Of a stretch of 64,000 bases of DNA, positions 1 to 9,324 are shown in pieces. Both the position numbers and the translations under genes were made by a program. This DNA is from Alphaproteobacteria bacterium (GTDB lineage: Bacteria; Pseudomonadota; Alphaproteobacteria; Caulobacterales; Aquidulcibacteraceae), in NCBI GenBank assembly GCA_018969015.1, contig JAGWZE010000008.1, positions 1 to 64,000 on the forward strand. Reading direction: 5' to 3'. The notes beneath the pieces were generated by a model. The model saw only the letters and a program-made list of their open reading frames with translations. It was not told where the DNA came from and did not search any database. Within the stretch, counting starts at the first letter, position 1; each line of letters opens with the position of its first letter.

Positions 1-1010
1 TTGATGTCGCCGACGATCTCTTCGAGGATGTCCTCGAGCGTCACGAGGCCCTGGAGCGCGCCGTATTCGTCTACGACGAGCGCGAAGTGTTCGCGGCGGC
101 GCAGGAAGGCGGCGAGCTGGTCCTCCGCCGTCGTCGTATCGGGCACGAACCAGGGCGGCCGCGCCACTTCCTGAGCGACGATGCCATCGCGCCCCTTTTC
201 GCTGATGGCGCGCAGAAGATCGCGGGCGTGCAGGACGCCGACGATGTTTTCCGGCTCGTCCTTCCAGAGCGGCAGGCGCGTGTGGCTGGAGGCCATCGCC
301 TGCGAAATGATTTCCCGCGGCGGCAGATCCACGTCGAGCATCCGCATCGTCTTGCGGTGGACCATGACGTCGGCGACGGTGAGGCCGCCGAGATCGAGCG
401 CGCCGCGCACGCGGTCGCGCATGTCGGTTTCGACGGCGCCCTCCTCCGCATGCAGCTCGAGCGCGCCGCGGATTTCCTCTTCGGCGGCGTAGGGATCGGG
501 CGCGCTGTCGGGCCGCACGCCCACGAGCGTGAGCGTACGCGAGACGATGAACGTCACCGCCGCGACGATCGGCGACAGCACGACGACGAAAAAGCGCGCG
601 AGCGGCGCGACGTAGAGCGCCGTGCGCTCGGGATAGGCGATCGCATAGGTCTTCGGCAGCACTTCGGCGAACACGAGCACGATGATCGTCGTGACGCCCG
701 TGGCGACGGCGACGCCGAGATCGCCGAGCGGCGCGGCGAGCAGCGAGGTCGTGACGGCGGCGGCGAGCGTGTTGAGCAGATTGTTGCCGAGCAGCAGCGC
801 GCCGATCGTGCGCTCACGCCGCTCGAGCAGGCGGTTGACCTTGGCGGCGCCCTTGTCGCCGTCGCGCTCGAGCTGGTGCATCCGCCCGCGTGAGGCGGCG
901 GTGAGCCCCGTTTCGGCGGCGGAGAAGAAGCCGGAGATGACCGCGAGCACCACGGCGCTGAGGGCGGCGATGCCGATCGCGGTGGCGATTTCGGTGGGTG
1001 TGGGCGTCAT
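1..1010 (-). CDS. CorC/HlyC-type CNNM/CBS transporter, 3' end cut by window
   Basis: Hemolysin-family membrane protein, known in the family for Mg/Co efflux or tolerance. Read on the minus strand, the product opens with a hydrophobic CNNM (DUF21) domain containing the motif SGFFSAAETGL. Further membrane segments follow to about residue 160, then a CBS pair with HTRLPLWKD and VDEYGALQGLVTLEDILEE. The C-terminal CorC domain lies beyond base 1. The ATG at 1008-1010 has no clear Shine-Dalgarno sequence. The gene runs in the same direction as aroB and starts 22 bases after the aroB stop, so cotranscription from aroK-aroB is likely. Substrate is not predictable from sequence. Confidence 0.9.
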   Translation of the reverse strand, partial: MTPTPTEIATAIGIAALSAVVLAVISGFFSAAETGLTAASRGRMHQLERDGDKGAAKVNRLLERRERTIGALLLGNNLLNTLAAAVTTSLLAAPLGDLGVAVATGVTTIIVLVFAEVLPKTYAIAYPERTALYVAPLARFFVVVLSPIVAAVTFIVSRTLTLVGVRPDSAPDPYAAEEEIRGALELHAEEGAVETDMRDRVRGALDLGGLTVADVMVHRKTMRMLDVDLPPREIISQAMASSHTRLPLWKDEPENIVGVLHARDLLRAISEKGRDGIVAQEVARPPWFVPDTTTAEDQLAAFLRRREHFALVVDEYGALQGLVTLEDILEEIVGDI

Positions 1011-1032
1011 GGGAGGATGGGGACCCGGTTGA

Positions 1033-2151
1033 TCAGGCGGCGCGCGCGAGGGCGCCGGCGAGGAAGGTGCGGACGGCGTCGCCCGGCGCGCCCTTGCGGA
1101 CGAAGCTGGCGCCGATGCCGCGCGCGAGGATGAGCGTCAGCGCGCCGCCTTCGGTCTTCTTGTCGAGCGCCATCAGCTCGACGAGGCGATCCGCGTCGAA
1201 CGGGGCGCCGGGCAGACGGGTGATGTCGGTCTCGAAGCCGACGGCGCGCAGATGCGCCTCGACGCGGGCGGCGTCGGCGGCGGCGGCGAGGCCCTCCGCG
1301 GCGGAGAAGCGGAACGCCAGCGCGCAGCCGGCGGCGACGGCTTCGCCGTGCAGCAGCGCGCCGTCATAGCCGGCGGCGGTTTCGAGCGCGTGGCCGAAGG
1401 TGTGGCCGAGATTGAGCAGCGCGCGGGCGCCGGCCTCGCGTTCGTCGGCGGCGACGACACGGGCCTTGGCCTCGACGGAATGGCGCACGGCGAAAGCGAG
1501 CGCGCCTGCCTCGCCGTCGATCACGGCGGCGCCGTTGGCTTCGCACCAGGCGAAAAAGGCGGCGTCGTCGATGAGGCCGTATTTGACGATCTCGGCGTAG
1601 CCGGCGCGGCGTTCGCGGCGGGACAAGGTGGCGAGCACGTCGAGATCGGCGAGCACCAGACGCGGCTGGTGGAACAGGCCGACGGTGTTCTTGCCGTAGT
1701 CGGTGTCGATAGCGGTTTTTCCGCCCACGGAGGAATCGACCTGGGCGAGCAGCGTCGTCGGGATCTGGACGAAGTCGACGCCGCGCTTGAGAAGGCCGGC
1801 GGCGAGCCCGGCGAGATCGCCGATAACGCCGCCGCCGAACGCGACGACGAGATCGCGCCGCTCGAGGTTCCAGGCGAGCAGCGCGTCGCACACCTGCGCG
1901 AGGCCGGCCCAGCTTTTGGTCCCCTCGCCCGGCGGCACGACGACGGTCTTCACGGTAAGCCCCGCCGCTTCGAGCGCGCCGCGCAGACGGGCGCCGTGCA
2001 GGGCTTCGACCGTTTCGTCGGTGACGATGGCGACGCGGCGGCTCGGCGCGAAGGGCGCGATCGCGGCGCCGGCGGCGTCGATCAGGCCCTGGCCGATACG
2101 CACCTCGTAGGACCGGTCCCCCAGGGAGACGGGGACTGTGGCGATGGTCAC
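1033..2151 (-). CDS. aroB: 3-dehydroquinate synthase
   Basis: Converts DAHP to 3-dehydroquinate in the shikimate pathway; cytoplasmic, NAD- and divalent-metal-dependent. The 372-residue product has the family NAD-binding motif [10 protein letters not shown], the segment [19 protein letters not shown], and metal ligands in [17 protein letters not shown] and [10 protein letters not shown] chose the GTG at 2149-2151 because it overlaps the aroK stop as GTGA and gives the normal N-terminus. The open frame continues upstream only as an aroK shadow. aroK-aroB coupling is the usual arrangement in Alphaproteobacteria. Confidence 0.96.
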   Translation of the reverse strand: MTIATVPVSLGDRSYEVRIGQGLIDAAGAAIAPFAPSRRVAIVTDETVEALHGARLRGALEAAGLTVKTVVVPPGEGTKSWAGLAQVCDALLAWNLERRDLVVAFGGGVIGDLAGLAAGLLKRGVDFVQIPTTLLAQVDSSVGGKTAIDTDYGKNTVGLFHQPRLVLADLDVLATLSRRERRAGYAEIVKYGLIDDAAFFAWCEANGAAVIDGEAGALAFAVRHSVEAKARVVAADEREAGARALLNLGHTFGHALETAAGYDGALLHGEAVAAGCALAFRFSAAEGLAAAADAARVEAHLRAVGFETDITRLPGAPFDADRLVELMALDKKTEGGALTLILARGIGASFVRKGAPGDAVRTFLAGALARAA

Positions 2152-2768
2152 GGAACGCCTCCGGGCGCTGCGCCGAAGCGGGGCTGCAGCGCCGTCAAGA
2201 TGGCCTCGACCGCGGTGGCGTGCGGGCCGGGGCTCGATTCGATGGTGAAATCGGCTTCCGCGTAGACGGGATACCGCTCGCGCATCAAGCGCTCCATGAC
2301 GGCGCGGGGATCTTCTGCGCGCAGGAGCGGGCGGCCTTCGCGGCGTTCGACACGGCGCATCAGCACGTCGAGATCGGCGCGCAGCCACACGGACACGGCC
2401 TTGTCCTTCACGACGGCGCGGGTGCGCGGGTCCATGAAGGCGCCGCCGCCGGTGGCGAGGACGTGGGGCGGTTCGCGCAGGAGGCGGGTGATGACGAGGC
2501 GCTCGCCGCGGCGGAATTCGGCCTCGCCCCGTTCGTCGAAGATTTCCTGGATCGAGCGGCCGGCGGCGACTTCGATCTCGTGGTCGGCGTCCTTGAACGG
2601 CAGGCCGAGCGCGGCGGCGAGGCGGCGGCCGACGGTGGTTTTCCCCGCGCCCATCAGGCCGACGAGCACGATCGTCCGGTCGATCCGCAGGCGCGCGGCG
2701 AGGTCCGACAGTTGATCGGCCTCACTGTTCGCTTCTCGACCCGCGGCCGGGGACATGATCTCCACCAT
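2148..2768 (-). CDS. aroK: Shikimate kinase
   Basis: Phosphorylates shikimate at O-3 with ATP. The 206-residue protein has the Walker A motif [11 protein letters not shown] (about residues 37-47), the DADHEIE metal/shikimate motif, the shikimate-binding RRGE segment and GGGAF. It carries about 30 extra N-terminal residues compared with E. coli AroK, common in alphaproteobacterial homologues; an ATG four codons in (MSPAAG) is an alternative start. Its stop overlaps the aroB start by four bases, implying translational coupling. Confidence 0.95.
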   Translation of the reverse strand: MVEIMSPAAGREANSEADQLSDLAARLRIDRTIVLVGLMGAGKTTVGRRLAAALGLPFKDADHEIEVAAGRSIQEIFDERGEAEFRRGERLVITRLLREPPHVLATGGGAFMDPRTRAVVKDKAVSVWLRADLDVLMRRVERREGRPLLRAEDPRAVMERLMRERYPVYAEADFTIESSPGPHATAVEAILTALQPRFGAAPGGVP

Positions 2769-2908
2769 GGATACTCGGCGGCGCCAGCGCCGCCTTTAGG
2801 GTAAACCGGGGCGCCGCGACCACCCCGGGGGCGCGAAGCCTCGGGGCGAAACCGGCGCCAGCCGGCTGGAACTTCGCCTCATTTTGCGATCAATCTCGGC
2901 GGCTCGCA

Positions 2909-3139
2909 ATGTTGCGTGATTCTCAGCCTCGAGGATGGGTCGTGTTTCGACGCCGTAGGGCTTTTTCCCGCCGCAGCGGTTCGAGCCGTGGCGCGCCGAT
3001 CAACCGCGCTGCGGTCGCGGGCGGCCTCGCCGTCGCGCTCGTCGCGGGCTTCGTCTACCTGGTGCACGTGGCGGACAGCAATCCGCCGGCGCGCACCGAA
3101 ACGCGCATCGACCTGCCGAATGCCTTCGAGGCGCAATAA
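2909..3139 (+). CDS. Small single-pass membrane protein, unknown function
   Basis: A 76-residue protein with a very basic N-terminus (RRRRAFSRRSG), one transmembrane segment at about residues 35-54 (AVAGGLAVALVAGFVYLVHV) and a short C-terminal tail ending IDLPNAFEAQ. It is divergent from aroK, so the 140-base gap probably holds both promoters. Its last 20 bases overlap the start of the next gene, implying coupled translation. I do not recognise a family. The topology (basic inside, C-tail outside) is inferred from charge. Confidence 0.6.
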   Translation: MLRDSQPRGWVVFRRRRAFSRRSGSSRGAPINRAAVAGGLAVALVAGFVYLVHVADSNPPARTETRIDLPNAFEAQ

Positions 3140-4838
3140 GGCCGCGGCGCTGGCCGCCGGCGCGCTGTTTGCGGTGGCCGGGCCGGCGTTCGGCCAGGAC
3201 GCGGGCGCGCCGATCGCGACGACGCCCGCTCCCGCCGCATCGGCGCCGGAAACGCCGCCCATCGCGCCGCCTGCGGCGTCGGCCCCGATCATCGCCGTGG
3301 TCGCCCTGCCCCAGCTCGACGCCTGGGCGAGCGGGGCGCTGAGCCCCTCCAATGGCGGCTTGCCTCCCACCTTGTGGGACGGATCGGACCCGGCCGCGCT
3401 CGGCGCCGTGTTCGACGAGGCCCCGCGGGCCTATGGCTCGCCCACGGCGGCGGCGCTGGCGCTGCGGGCCTTGACGTCCTCTGGCCGGGCGCCCGGCGGT
3501 GGCGGGCCCGCCGCGACCGAGGCGGTGCGCAAGCGCTATGGCGCGCTGGGCCGGCTCGGCGCGGCGGAGGCGCTGGCGGGCATGGTGACCGGTCAGGCGG
3601 CTGCAGACCCGGCAATCCTGCAGTTCGGCGTGCAGGCGGAACTGGCGCGCGGGCGCGACGATGCGGCGTGCGGCAAGGCCGAAGGGCTGCTCGTCGCTGA
3701 TCCGGTGCCCGCTTTTGCGCTGCGGATGCGGGCGTTCTGCCTCGCGCGCAGCGGCGATGCGGCCGGCGCGGAGCTGGCGCTGGAGATCGGGCGGCAGGCC
3801 AACGCCGTCGATCCCGCGTTCGCGGGCGCGATCCAGGCGATGCTGGCCCCCGTGAAGGCGCCGCCGGCCGGGAAATTCGACACCTCGTTCAACGTGGCGG
3901 TTTCGCTGGCGGCGAAGCTCAAGCCGGGCCCGAACGCGCTCAATGCGTCGTCGTCGCTGGCGCTGGTGCGTCTGGCGCGGGACGCGGGCGCGCCGACGAC
4001 CTTGCGCTATGGGGCCGCGGTGATGGCGCTGCGCTTTGGCCTGATCGACGGCGCGACGGCGCGGGCGGCGGTGCGCGCGAGCCTGGATGCGGCCGCGCCG
4101 GCGACGCCGGCGAAGAAGGGCGCATCAGCGGCCCCGAAGGCCACCAGCGCGGCGACGCCGGTGCAGCCGCTGGCCCTGGCCTTGAAGGCCGTCGAGACGG
4201 CGGAGCCCGGGCCGGCGCGGGCGCGGGCGCTCGCGGCGGCGTTGCGCCGGGCGGAGACGCCGGGCGCCTATCTCGCGACTGCGCGGCTGTTCGCTGCGGA
4301 TCTGGCGCAGGTGACGCCGGCCGCGGACCTCGCGGACGTGGCGCCGGCCTTCGTGAAGGCGTCGCTGACGGTGGGCGCGACGGAGCGCGCGGCGGCCTGG
4401 GCGGACCTCGCCCCGCCGGCGACGCGCGGCGCGGTCGACGCGATCTTCGCCGCCGCGGGGCGCGCAGACCTCTCCGGCGCCATCGACCGGCGCATTGCGG
4501 CTTCGGCGAACTCGGCGCCCGCGGCGGCGCGCGACGTGACGCTGCTCGCGGCGCTCGGCGCGCCGCAATCGGAAACGGCGGCTGCGTTCGCGCGCGCCAA
4601 TGCGCCGCCGGCGACGGCCCCGGCGGACGCCGCGCGCGTGGCGGCGCTGAAAGACGCGCAGGCGCGCGGGGCCCGCGGCGAGACGGCGCTGCGGGCGGCG
4701 GCGCTGCTCGGCGACGGCGCACAGCGGCTCGATGCGGAGACGCTCGCGACGGTGATCCGCACGCTGCAGGCGGCGGGCTTCGAGGCGGAGGCGCGCGCTG
4801 CGGCGATCGAGGCGATGACGGCGGGTCTTCCCGGATGA
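3120..4838 (+). CDS. Secreted/periplasmic protein of unknown function, upstream of xerD
   Basis: The product is 572 residues if started at ATG 3120-3122, which places a good signal peptide (RRNKAAALAAGALFAVAGPAFGQ) at the N-terminus; the frame is open further upstream but that part overlaps the preceding gene. After an Ala/Pro-rich linker (about residues 25-60) the protein is an Ala-rich, apparently all-helical solenoid-like sequence with no catalytic motif that I can see. It is translationally coupled to xerD through ATGA at 4835-4838. Helical-repeat (TPR-like) architecture is a guess from composition. Confidence 0.7.
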   Translation: MPSRRNKAAALAAGALFAVAGPAFGQDAGAPIATTPAPAASAPETPPIAPPAASAPIIAVVALPQLDAWASGALSPSNGGLPPTLWDGSDPAALGAVFDEAPRAYGSPTAAALALRALTSSGRAPGGGGPAATEAVRKRYGALGRLGAAEALAGMVTGQAAADPAILQFGVQAELARGRDDAACGKAEGLLVADPVPAFALRMRAFCLARSGDAAGAELALEIGRQANAVDPAFAGAIQAMLAPVKAPPAGKFDTSFNVAVSLAAKLKPGPNALNASSSLALVRLARDAGAPTTLRYGAAVMALRFGLIDGATARAAVRASLDAAAPATPAKKGASAAPKATSAATPVQPLALALKAVETAEPGPARARALAAALRRAETPGAYLATARLFAADLAQVTPAADLADVAPAFVKASLTVGATERAAAWADLAPPATRGAVDAIFAAAGRADLSGAIDRRIAASANSAPAAARDVTLLAALGAPQSETAAAFARANAPPATAPADAARVAALKDAQARGARGETALRAAALLGDGAQRLDAETLATVIRTLQAAGFEAEARAAAIEAMTAGLPG

Positions 4839-5767
4839 GCGCCGCGCGCGACGACGCGCGGATCGAGGCGTTCCTGGAAATGCTCGCGGCCGAGCGCGGC
4901 GCGCGGCCGAACACGCTGGCGGCGTACCGGCGCGATCTCGACGACGCGCGCGCGGAGATCGCGGGCGGGCTGTGCGACGCCGACGGCGCCGCGCTGGCGG
5001 CCTATGCGGCGGGGCTTACGCGCCGCGGGCTTTCACCGGCCACGGCGGCGCGGCGGCTTTCCGCGTTGCGGCAGTTCTACAAGTTCCTGCTGATCGAGAA
5101 CGACCGCAGCGACGATCCCACCGCGCGGCTGGAAGCGCCCAAACGCGGGCGACCGCTGCCGAAAACGATCGCCGCGGGGGACGTCGCGCGGCTGATCGAA
5201 GCCGCAGGCGCGGAGGACACGCCGGCGGCGCGGCGCGACCGCGCGATCCTCGAACTGTTGTATGGCTCGGGCCTGCGCATTTCCGAGGTGCTCGAGCTGC
5301 CGCTCACCGCGGCGCCGAAACCCGGCCAGCGGCTGCTGACGATCCGCGGCAAAGGCGGGCGCGAGCGGCTGGCGCCCGTGAGCGCGCAAGCGCATGCGGC
5401 GATCGCGGCGCATCTGGAGACCCGCGCGGCGCTCCTGCCGGCGAAAGGCCCCGCGCGCGAGGCGGCGGCGAAAGCGCTGTTCCCCTCCCCGCGCGCACGG
5501 GATGGCCGGCTCACGCGGCGGCGCGTGCAGCAGATCGTGGAGGATGCGGCCGCACGCGTGGGCCTAGATCCGGCGGCGGTAAGCCCGCACGTGCTGCGCC
5601 ACGCGTTCGCGACGCATCTCGTCGATGGCGGCGCGGATCTGCGCGTGGTGCAGAAACTTCTCGGCCACGCCGACATCGCGACGACGCAGATCTACACGCA
5701 CGTCGCCGAGAGCCGCCTGAAGACGGTGGTCGAGACGGCGCATCCGCTGGCGCGGAAAAAGACCTGA
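4835..5767 (+). CDS. xerD: Site-specific tyrosine recombinase XerD
   Basis: Resolves chromosome dimers at dif together with XerC under FtsK control. The 310-residue protein has an N-terminal SAM-like core-binding domain (about residues 8-95) and a catalytic domain with the full set of residues: Arg in GSGLRISEV, Lys in RGKGGRERL, HVLRHAFATHL (HxxR), His in LLGHADIATTQ and the nucleophile Tyr in IYTHV. XerC is not in the window. Placing it as XerD rather than XerC rests on overall resemblance and is slightly less sure than the family. Confidence 0.93.
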   Translation: MSAARDDARIEAFLEMLAAERGARPNTLAAYRRDLDDARAEIAGGLCDADGAALAAYAAGLTRRGLSPATAARRLSALRQFYKFLLIENDRSDDPTARLEAPKRGRPLPKTIAAGDVARLIEAAGAEDTPAARRDRAILELLYGSGLRISEVLELPLTAAPKPGQRLLTIRGKGGRERLAPVSAQAHAAIAAHLETRAALLPAKGPAREAAAKALFPSPRARDGRLTRRRVQQIVEDAAARVGLDPAAVSPHVLRHAFATHLVDGGADLRVVQKLLGHADIATTQIYTHVAESRLKTVVETAHPLARKKT

Positions 5768-5795
5768 CAGACTCTCGCGGCGCCGCTGTCGCGGT

Positions 5796-5836
5796 TCTGG
5801 ATCCCCGCCACGCCTGCGGCGCGGCGAGGATGACGG
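5796..5836. repeat. Half copy of dispersed repeat family A
   Basis: The stretch TGGATCCCCGCC...GCGGCGAGGATGACGG is the right half of the palindromic element found complete at 21313-21412 and 30789-30888, with another half copy at 47552-47591. It lies in the gap between convergent xerD and the next membrane-protein gene, where it could act as a transcription end or processing site. Confidence 0.7.
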
Positions 5837-5856
5837 AGAGCGCGCGCGCCCCGCCC

Positions 5857-6270
5857 CTAGTTCGAGCCGAACTGCACCGTGCGCTGCGCCGAGCCGAGCA
5901 TGATCACGGAGCCGGCGAGGAAATCGAGCAGCGACATCAAGAGCAGGATGAAGAACTCGCTGGTGGCGAAGCCCGGCAAGAGGATGAACAGCACCAGGCA
6001 CAGGATGAAGACGCCGATCGAAAGGCCGTTGTCGACGAGCGACGTTCGCGTCGGCCGGATCGACTTCACGATCTCGATGAAGAGCAGCAGCGTGGCGAAC
6101 ATCAACAGCAGATGCCCCCACGTGACCGTGAGGCGCACGCCACTGGCCATCGGCAGCGTCATCGCCGTCTGCGCGAGCCCGGCCGCCATCTCCGGCCCGG
6201 CGCCGAACGCGAACACGGCGTAGATCGCCACGGGGATGAACAGCAGCGGAAAGGCGGCGAACACGGCCAT
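5857..6270 (-). CDS. Small multi-pass membrane protein, unknown function
   Basis: The product is 137 residues when started at the ATG at 6268-6270, which has a good Shine-Dalgarno (GAGGAGA) upstream; the longer frame has no membrane features in its first 45 codons. There are three to four hydrophobic segments: about residues 3-25, 45-66, 75-98 and 100-120. The cytoplasmic loop IVKSIRPTRTSLVDNG lies between the second and third. Similar short proteins are common in alphaproteobacteria, without assigned function. Confidence 0.75.
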   Translation of the reverse strand: MAVFAAFPLLFIPVAIYAVFAFGAGPEMAAGLAQTAMTLPMASGVRLTVTWGHLLLMFATLLLFIEIVKSIRPTRTSLVDNGLSIGVFILCLVLFILLPGFATSEFFILLLMSLLDFLAGSVIMLGSAQRTVQFGSN

Positions 6271-6367
6271 CGGGGTCTCCTCATGCCCAAAGGGCGCCCA
6301 CGGTGGGGACGCCGGAGTGAAGCATGGGCGGGCGGTGAGGGCGAGAGGGGGTGTGCGGAAGAGCGGA

Positions 6368-6937
6368 TCAGACCTGCGCGCGGCCGCCGTCCCGCCAGCC
6401 ATGCGCAATCAGCCAGACGGCGAAAACCAGCTCGAAAATACCGGCCCCGGCAATGAACCAGAGGCTCAGGTCCTGCTGGCCGACGATCTCCAGGACGATT
6501 CCTGTCCCGAGGGACAGGTAGGCGATCAGCCCCGCGGCGGAGAGCGCGGCCGGGACAACGCGGGCGGCGAGCATCCAGCGCGCGAAGACGGCGCCTGCAA
6601 CGGCCAGAACGAGCATCGCGGCCTGATAGGCGTGGTCGTTGAGCGCATCGCCGAGCCCCTTCCCCGCGGTGGCGACGAAGGCGAGCGCCCCGGCGCCGAG
6701 GATCAGCCCTTCGAGCGCGCGGCCCCAGAGCGTGACGGCGGCGACGCCCGGCGATGTTTGCGCGATCAGCGGCCGCAACAGCACCCCGATGGCGATCACC
6801 GAGGCCGTATTGGCGAGCACGAGCGCAAGACCCAGTGCATGCTGGCCGCCGAGCAGAAGGTACTGTCCGCCGCCATAGAAGGGGAACGCGACGAGGTAGA
6901 GGCCCCCGACCAGAGCGAGCTTTTGGCGAACTGACAT
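6368..6937 (-). CDS. DUF4386-like integral membrane protein
   Basis: A 189-residue protein with about six transmembrane helices. The pattern of RQKLALVGGLYLVAFPFY near the N-terminus, then LLRPLIAQ, then GRALEGLIL, resembles DUF4386 proteins, which have no known biochemical role. A Shine-Dalgarno AGGTGAGG precedes the ATG at 6935-6937. It lies 97 bases upstream of the preceding small membrane protein on the same strand, so the two may be cotranscribed. Confidence 0.7.
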   Translation of the reverse strand: MSVRQKLALVGGLYLVAFPFYGGGQYLLLGGQHALGLALVLANTASVIAIGVLLRPLIAQTSPGVAAVTLWGRALEGLILGAGALAFVATAGKGLGDALNDHAYQAAMLVLAVAGAVFARWMLAARVVPAALSAAGLIAYLSLGTGIVLEIVGQQDLSLWFIAGAGIFELVFAVWLIAHGWRDGGRAQV

Positions 6938-7009
6938 CGGGACCTCACCTGCGGTGCATTGGCCCGGACGCGCGCGGTTCGCCCGCCCAGGGCTGACGAA
7001 CGGGTGGCG

Positions 7010-8059
7010 TCAGAGCCCGTACACCCCCGCCATCTCCGGATCCTTCGCGGCGACCTGTTTCGCCAGGTCCACGATGACCTTCGCCTGCTTCCAGGTGGCG
7101 TCGTCCTGCATCTTGCCGTCGACCATGGCGACGCCGGCGCCGTCGGGGATGGCGGCGAGGATTTTCTGGGCGAAGGCGACTTCGGCGGGATCGGGGCTGA
7201 AGACGCGCTTGGCGATGGCGATCTGATCGGGGTGCAGGCTCCAGGCGCCGACGCAGCCGAGCAGGAACGCGTTCTTGAACTGCTGTTCGCAGGCGGCGAG
7301 GTCGCGGATGTCGCCGAACGGGCCGTAGAACGCCTTGATGCCGGCGGTCATGCAGGCGTCGACCATCTTGGCCATGGTGTAGTGCCATGGGTCCTGCTGG
7401 GCGCGCAGGCGCGGCTGGCCCTCGACGGGATCGGAGAGCGTGGCGTAGTCCGGATGGCCGCCGCCGACGCGCGTGGTCTTCATGCCGCGCGAGGCCGCGA
7501 GATCGGCCGGGCCGAGGCTGATGCCCTGCATGCGCGGGCTTGCGAGCGCGATGGCTTCGACGTTGGCGACGCCCTGCGCGGTTTCGAGGATCGCGTGCAG
7601 GCCGATCGGGCGCTTCACGCCCGCCTTCGCTTCGAGCAGCGCGAGCAGCTGGTCCATGTAGTGAATGTCCCACGGGCCTTCGACCTTCGGCACCATGATG
7701 ACGTCGAGCTTGTTCCCGATCGCACTGACGATCTCGATCACGTCGTCGAGATGCCAGGGCGAGTTGAGCGCGTTGATGCGCGTCCAGAACCCCGTCGCGC
7801 CGAACTCATACTTCTCGCCCATCTCGATGCAGCCGCGGCGCGCGGCGACCTTCTGATCGGCGGGGATCGCGTCCTCGAGGTTGGCGAGCAGCACGTCCAC
7901 CTGCGCGGCCATTTCGGCGGTCTTGGCGCGGACCTTCTCGTTGTGGGCCGGCACGAAGTGGATCATGCGCTCCACGCGCGTGGGCTGTTCGCGCAACGGC
8001 GCGGGGGCGCCGGCGGCGAGCGGAGCGTAGAACGAGCGCGGCGGCTTGGTCGCTGACAT
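7010..8059 (-). CDS. (S)-malyl-CoA / beta-methylmalyl-CoA lyase (HpcH/HpaI-CitE family)
   Basis: Predicted Mg-dependent C-C lyase cleaving (S)-malyl-CoA to acetyl-CoA and glyoxylate, and related methylmalyl/citramalyl-CoA esters. The 349-residue product shows [10 protein letters not shown], the Mg-ligand motifs in [12 protein letters not shown] and [10 protein letters not shown], and the stretch [20 protein letters not shown]. From memory these strings and the length match the trifunctional Chloroflexus malyl-CoA lyase more closely than the shorter (about 318 residue) Rhodobacter Mcl1. The ATG at 8057-8059 was chosen because family homology begins there and a GGAG precedes it. No other 3-hydroxypropionate or ethylmalonyl-CoA gene is adjacent. 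Confidence 0.85.
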   Translation of the reverse strand: MSATKPPRSFYAPLAAGAPAPLREQPTRVERMIHFVPAHNEKVRAKTAEMAAQVDVLLANLEDAIPADQKVAARRGCIEMGEKYEFGATGFWTRINALNSPWHLDDVIEIVSAIGNKLDVIMVPKVEGPWDIHYMDQLLALLEAKAGVKRPIGLHAILETAQGVANVEAIALASPRMQGISLGPADLAASRGMKTTRVGGGHPDYATLSDPVEGQPRLRAQQDPWHYTMAKMVDACMTAGIKAFYGPFGDIRDLAACEQQFKNAFLLGCVGAWSLHPDQIAIAKRVFSPDPAEVAFAQKILAAIPDGAGVAMVDGKMQDDATWKQAKVIVDLAKQVAAKDPEMAGVYGL

Positions 8060-8375
8060 GGACGAACTCCGGAGAAATCGGCGGCGAGCCCTAGCACGTC
8101 GGCGGCGGGAGGCAATGGCCTCGTGGGCGTGTCTTATCGGCCGCACCGCATCGGCGGCGCGCCCGCACGACGGAACAAGCCGCCGCCCTCTGCGCTGTGC
8201 CCCCCCGATGCCGGCGACCGCCGGCGCGGTGGAAGTCGCGTACGGTTCGGGTTCTGAGCGGCGTCGCTCAGAACGGGCGATGAAGGGGGCGGCGGCGTGG
8301 CGATCTTCACGCCGCCGCAACCCGCCGGCGCGCTCATGAGCGGGCAGCCTGGAGCCCCGCCTTGGACCGCCGGTC
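8060..8375. other. Divergent intergenic region with a perfect 9-bp hairpin
   Basis: No convincing gene lies in these 316 bases; the open frames crossing it have shadow-like composition. The clearest structure is GTTCTGAGC-GGCGTC-GCTCAGAAC at 8251-8274, a perfect 9-bp inverted repeat about 100 bases upstream of the first receiver gene. It has no U-tract, so an operator or mRNA hairpin is more likely than a terminator. Promoters for the divergent lyase and receiver genes must lie here. Confidence 0.5.
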
Positions 8376-9260
8376 ATGACTTCGATCGCGACAGAACTTC
8401 GCCAATGCACCTTGGCGATCGTTTCGGACAATGCGTTCGCGCGGGACCTTGCGTCCAACGCGGTGCGCCAGATCGGCGCGCCGCGGATCATTCTCGTACG
8501 GGGGCTCGCCGACGTGCGCGACCAGTTCGCCGCGACCCCGCCCAACATCGTCCTGTGCGACGCCGATGATCCGGACACGGACGCTCTGACATTGACGCGA
8601 CAGCTGCGCTCCAAGGCGCTGCCCGCGCCAGCAGCCACGCCGATCATCCTGATTTCGACGCAGTCGCGCGCCGTCGACGTGGCGGCCGCACGCGATGCGG
8701 GCGTGACCGAGTACATGGTCGCGCCGTTCACGGTGCAGAGCCTGTCGGCGCGGCTGGAATCGGCGTTGCTGCGGCCGCGGCCTTTCGTCGAGGCGGCGAC
8801 GTATGTCGGCCCCTGTCGCCGCCGACGCAACACCGCCGGCTATGGCGGCCCCTTCCGACGCCAGATCGACGGGGACGGCGCAATCCACACGCGAGACAGC
8901 CCGGAACGCGCCGCGCTTCTGGCGCAGATCGTGGCCATCCGCCGCCTGAACCGCACGGTGAATCTGACCGCGATGACACGCGTGTGGGCCGTACACAAGG
9001 CCGCGCACGAAATGCTGCAGCTCGCCCTGCGCCTGAAGGATCCGCCGGTGATCGTGGCCTGCACTGCGCTCTACGGCTACATCGAACGGCGTGGTCCGCG
9101 ACGGGGCTTCGATCCGCGGCTGATCGAAAAGCACATGGACGGGCTCCACGCCCTGTTCACGATCACCGACGGTCCCGACCGCATCATGCTGGCCGACGAC
9201 ATGGCGGCGATCCTGGATAAGGCGCAGGCGACGCCGACCACATGGTTGATAACCTCTTAA
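8376..9260 (+). CDS. Receiver-domain protein lacking the conserved Lys
   Basis: 294 residues. Residues about 10-130 form a CheY-like receiver: acidic position in IVSDN, candidate phosphoacceptor Asp62 in IVLCDADD, Ser/Thr position in ILIST. The invariant Lys of the last strand (normally KPF) is Ala116 in YMVAPF, so classic phosphorylation-driven switching is doubtful. After it comes the YVGPCRRRR / GGPFRR motif seen after receivers in other alphaproteobacteria and an all-alpha C-terminal region with no DNA-binding motif that I recognise. It is paralogous to the next gene over its whole length. Output is unknown. Confidence 0.8.
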   Translation: MTSIATELRQCTLAIVSDNAFARDLASNAVRQIGAPRIILVRGLADVRDQFAATPPNIVLCDADDPDTDALTLTRQLRSKALPAPAATPIILISTQSRAVDVAAARDAGVTEYMVAPFTVQSLSARLESALLRPRPFVEAATYVGPCRRRRNTAGYGGPFRRQIDGDGAIHTRDSPERAALLAQIVAIRRLNRTVNLTAMTRVWAVHKAAHEMLQLALRLKDPPVIVACTALYGYIERRGPRRGFDPRLIEKHMDGLHALFTITDGPDRIMLADDMAAILDKAQATPTTWLITS

Positions 9261-9324
9261 TCTGCGCCGTTTACGGAGTTCGAAAGGTTCGCTGGTAGGA
9301 GGAGGGGTGAAGGATCATTCACCC

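Noticed and set aside
8140-8340. Small ORFs in the lyase-receiver gap
   Set aside because: Arg/Ala-rich, no ribosome sites, on overlapping frames of GC-rich noncoding DNA.
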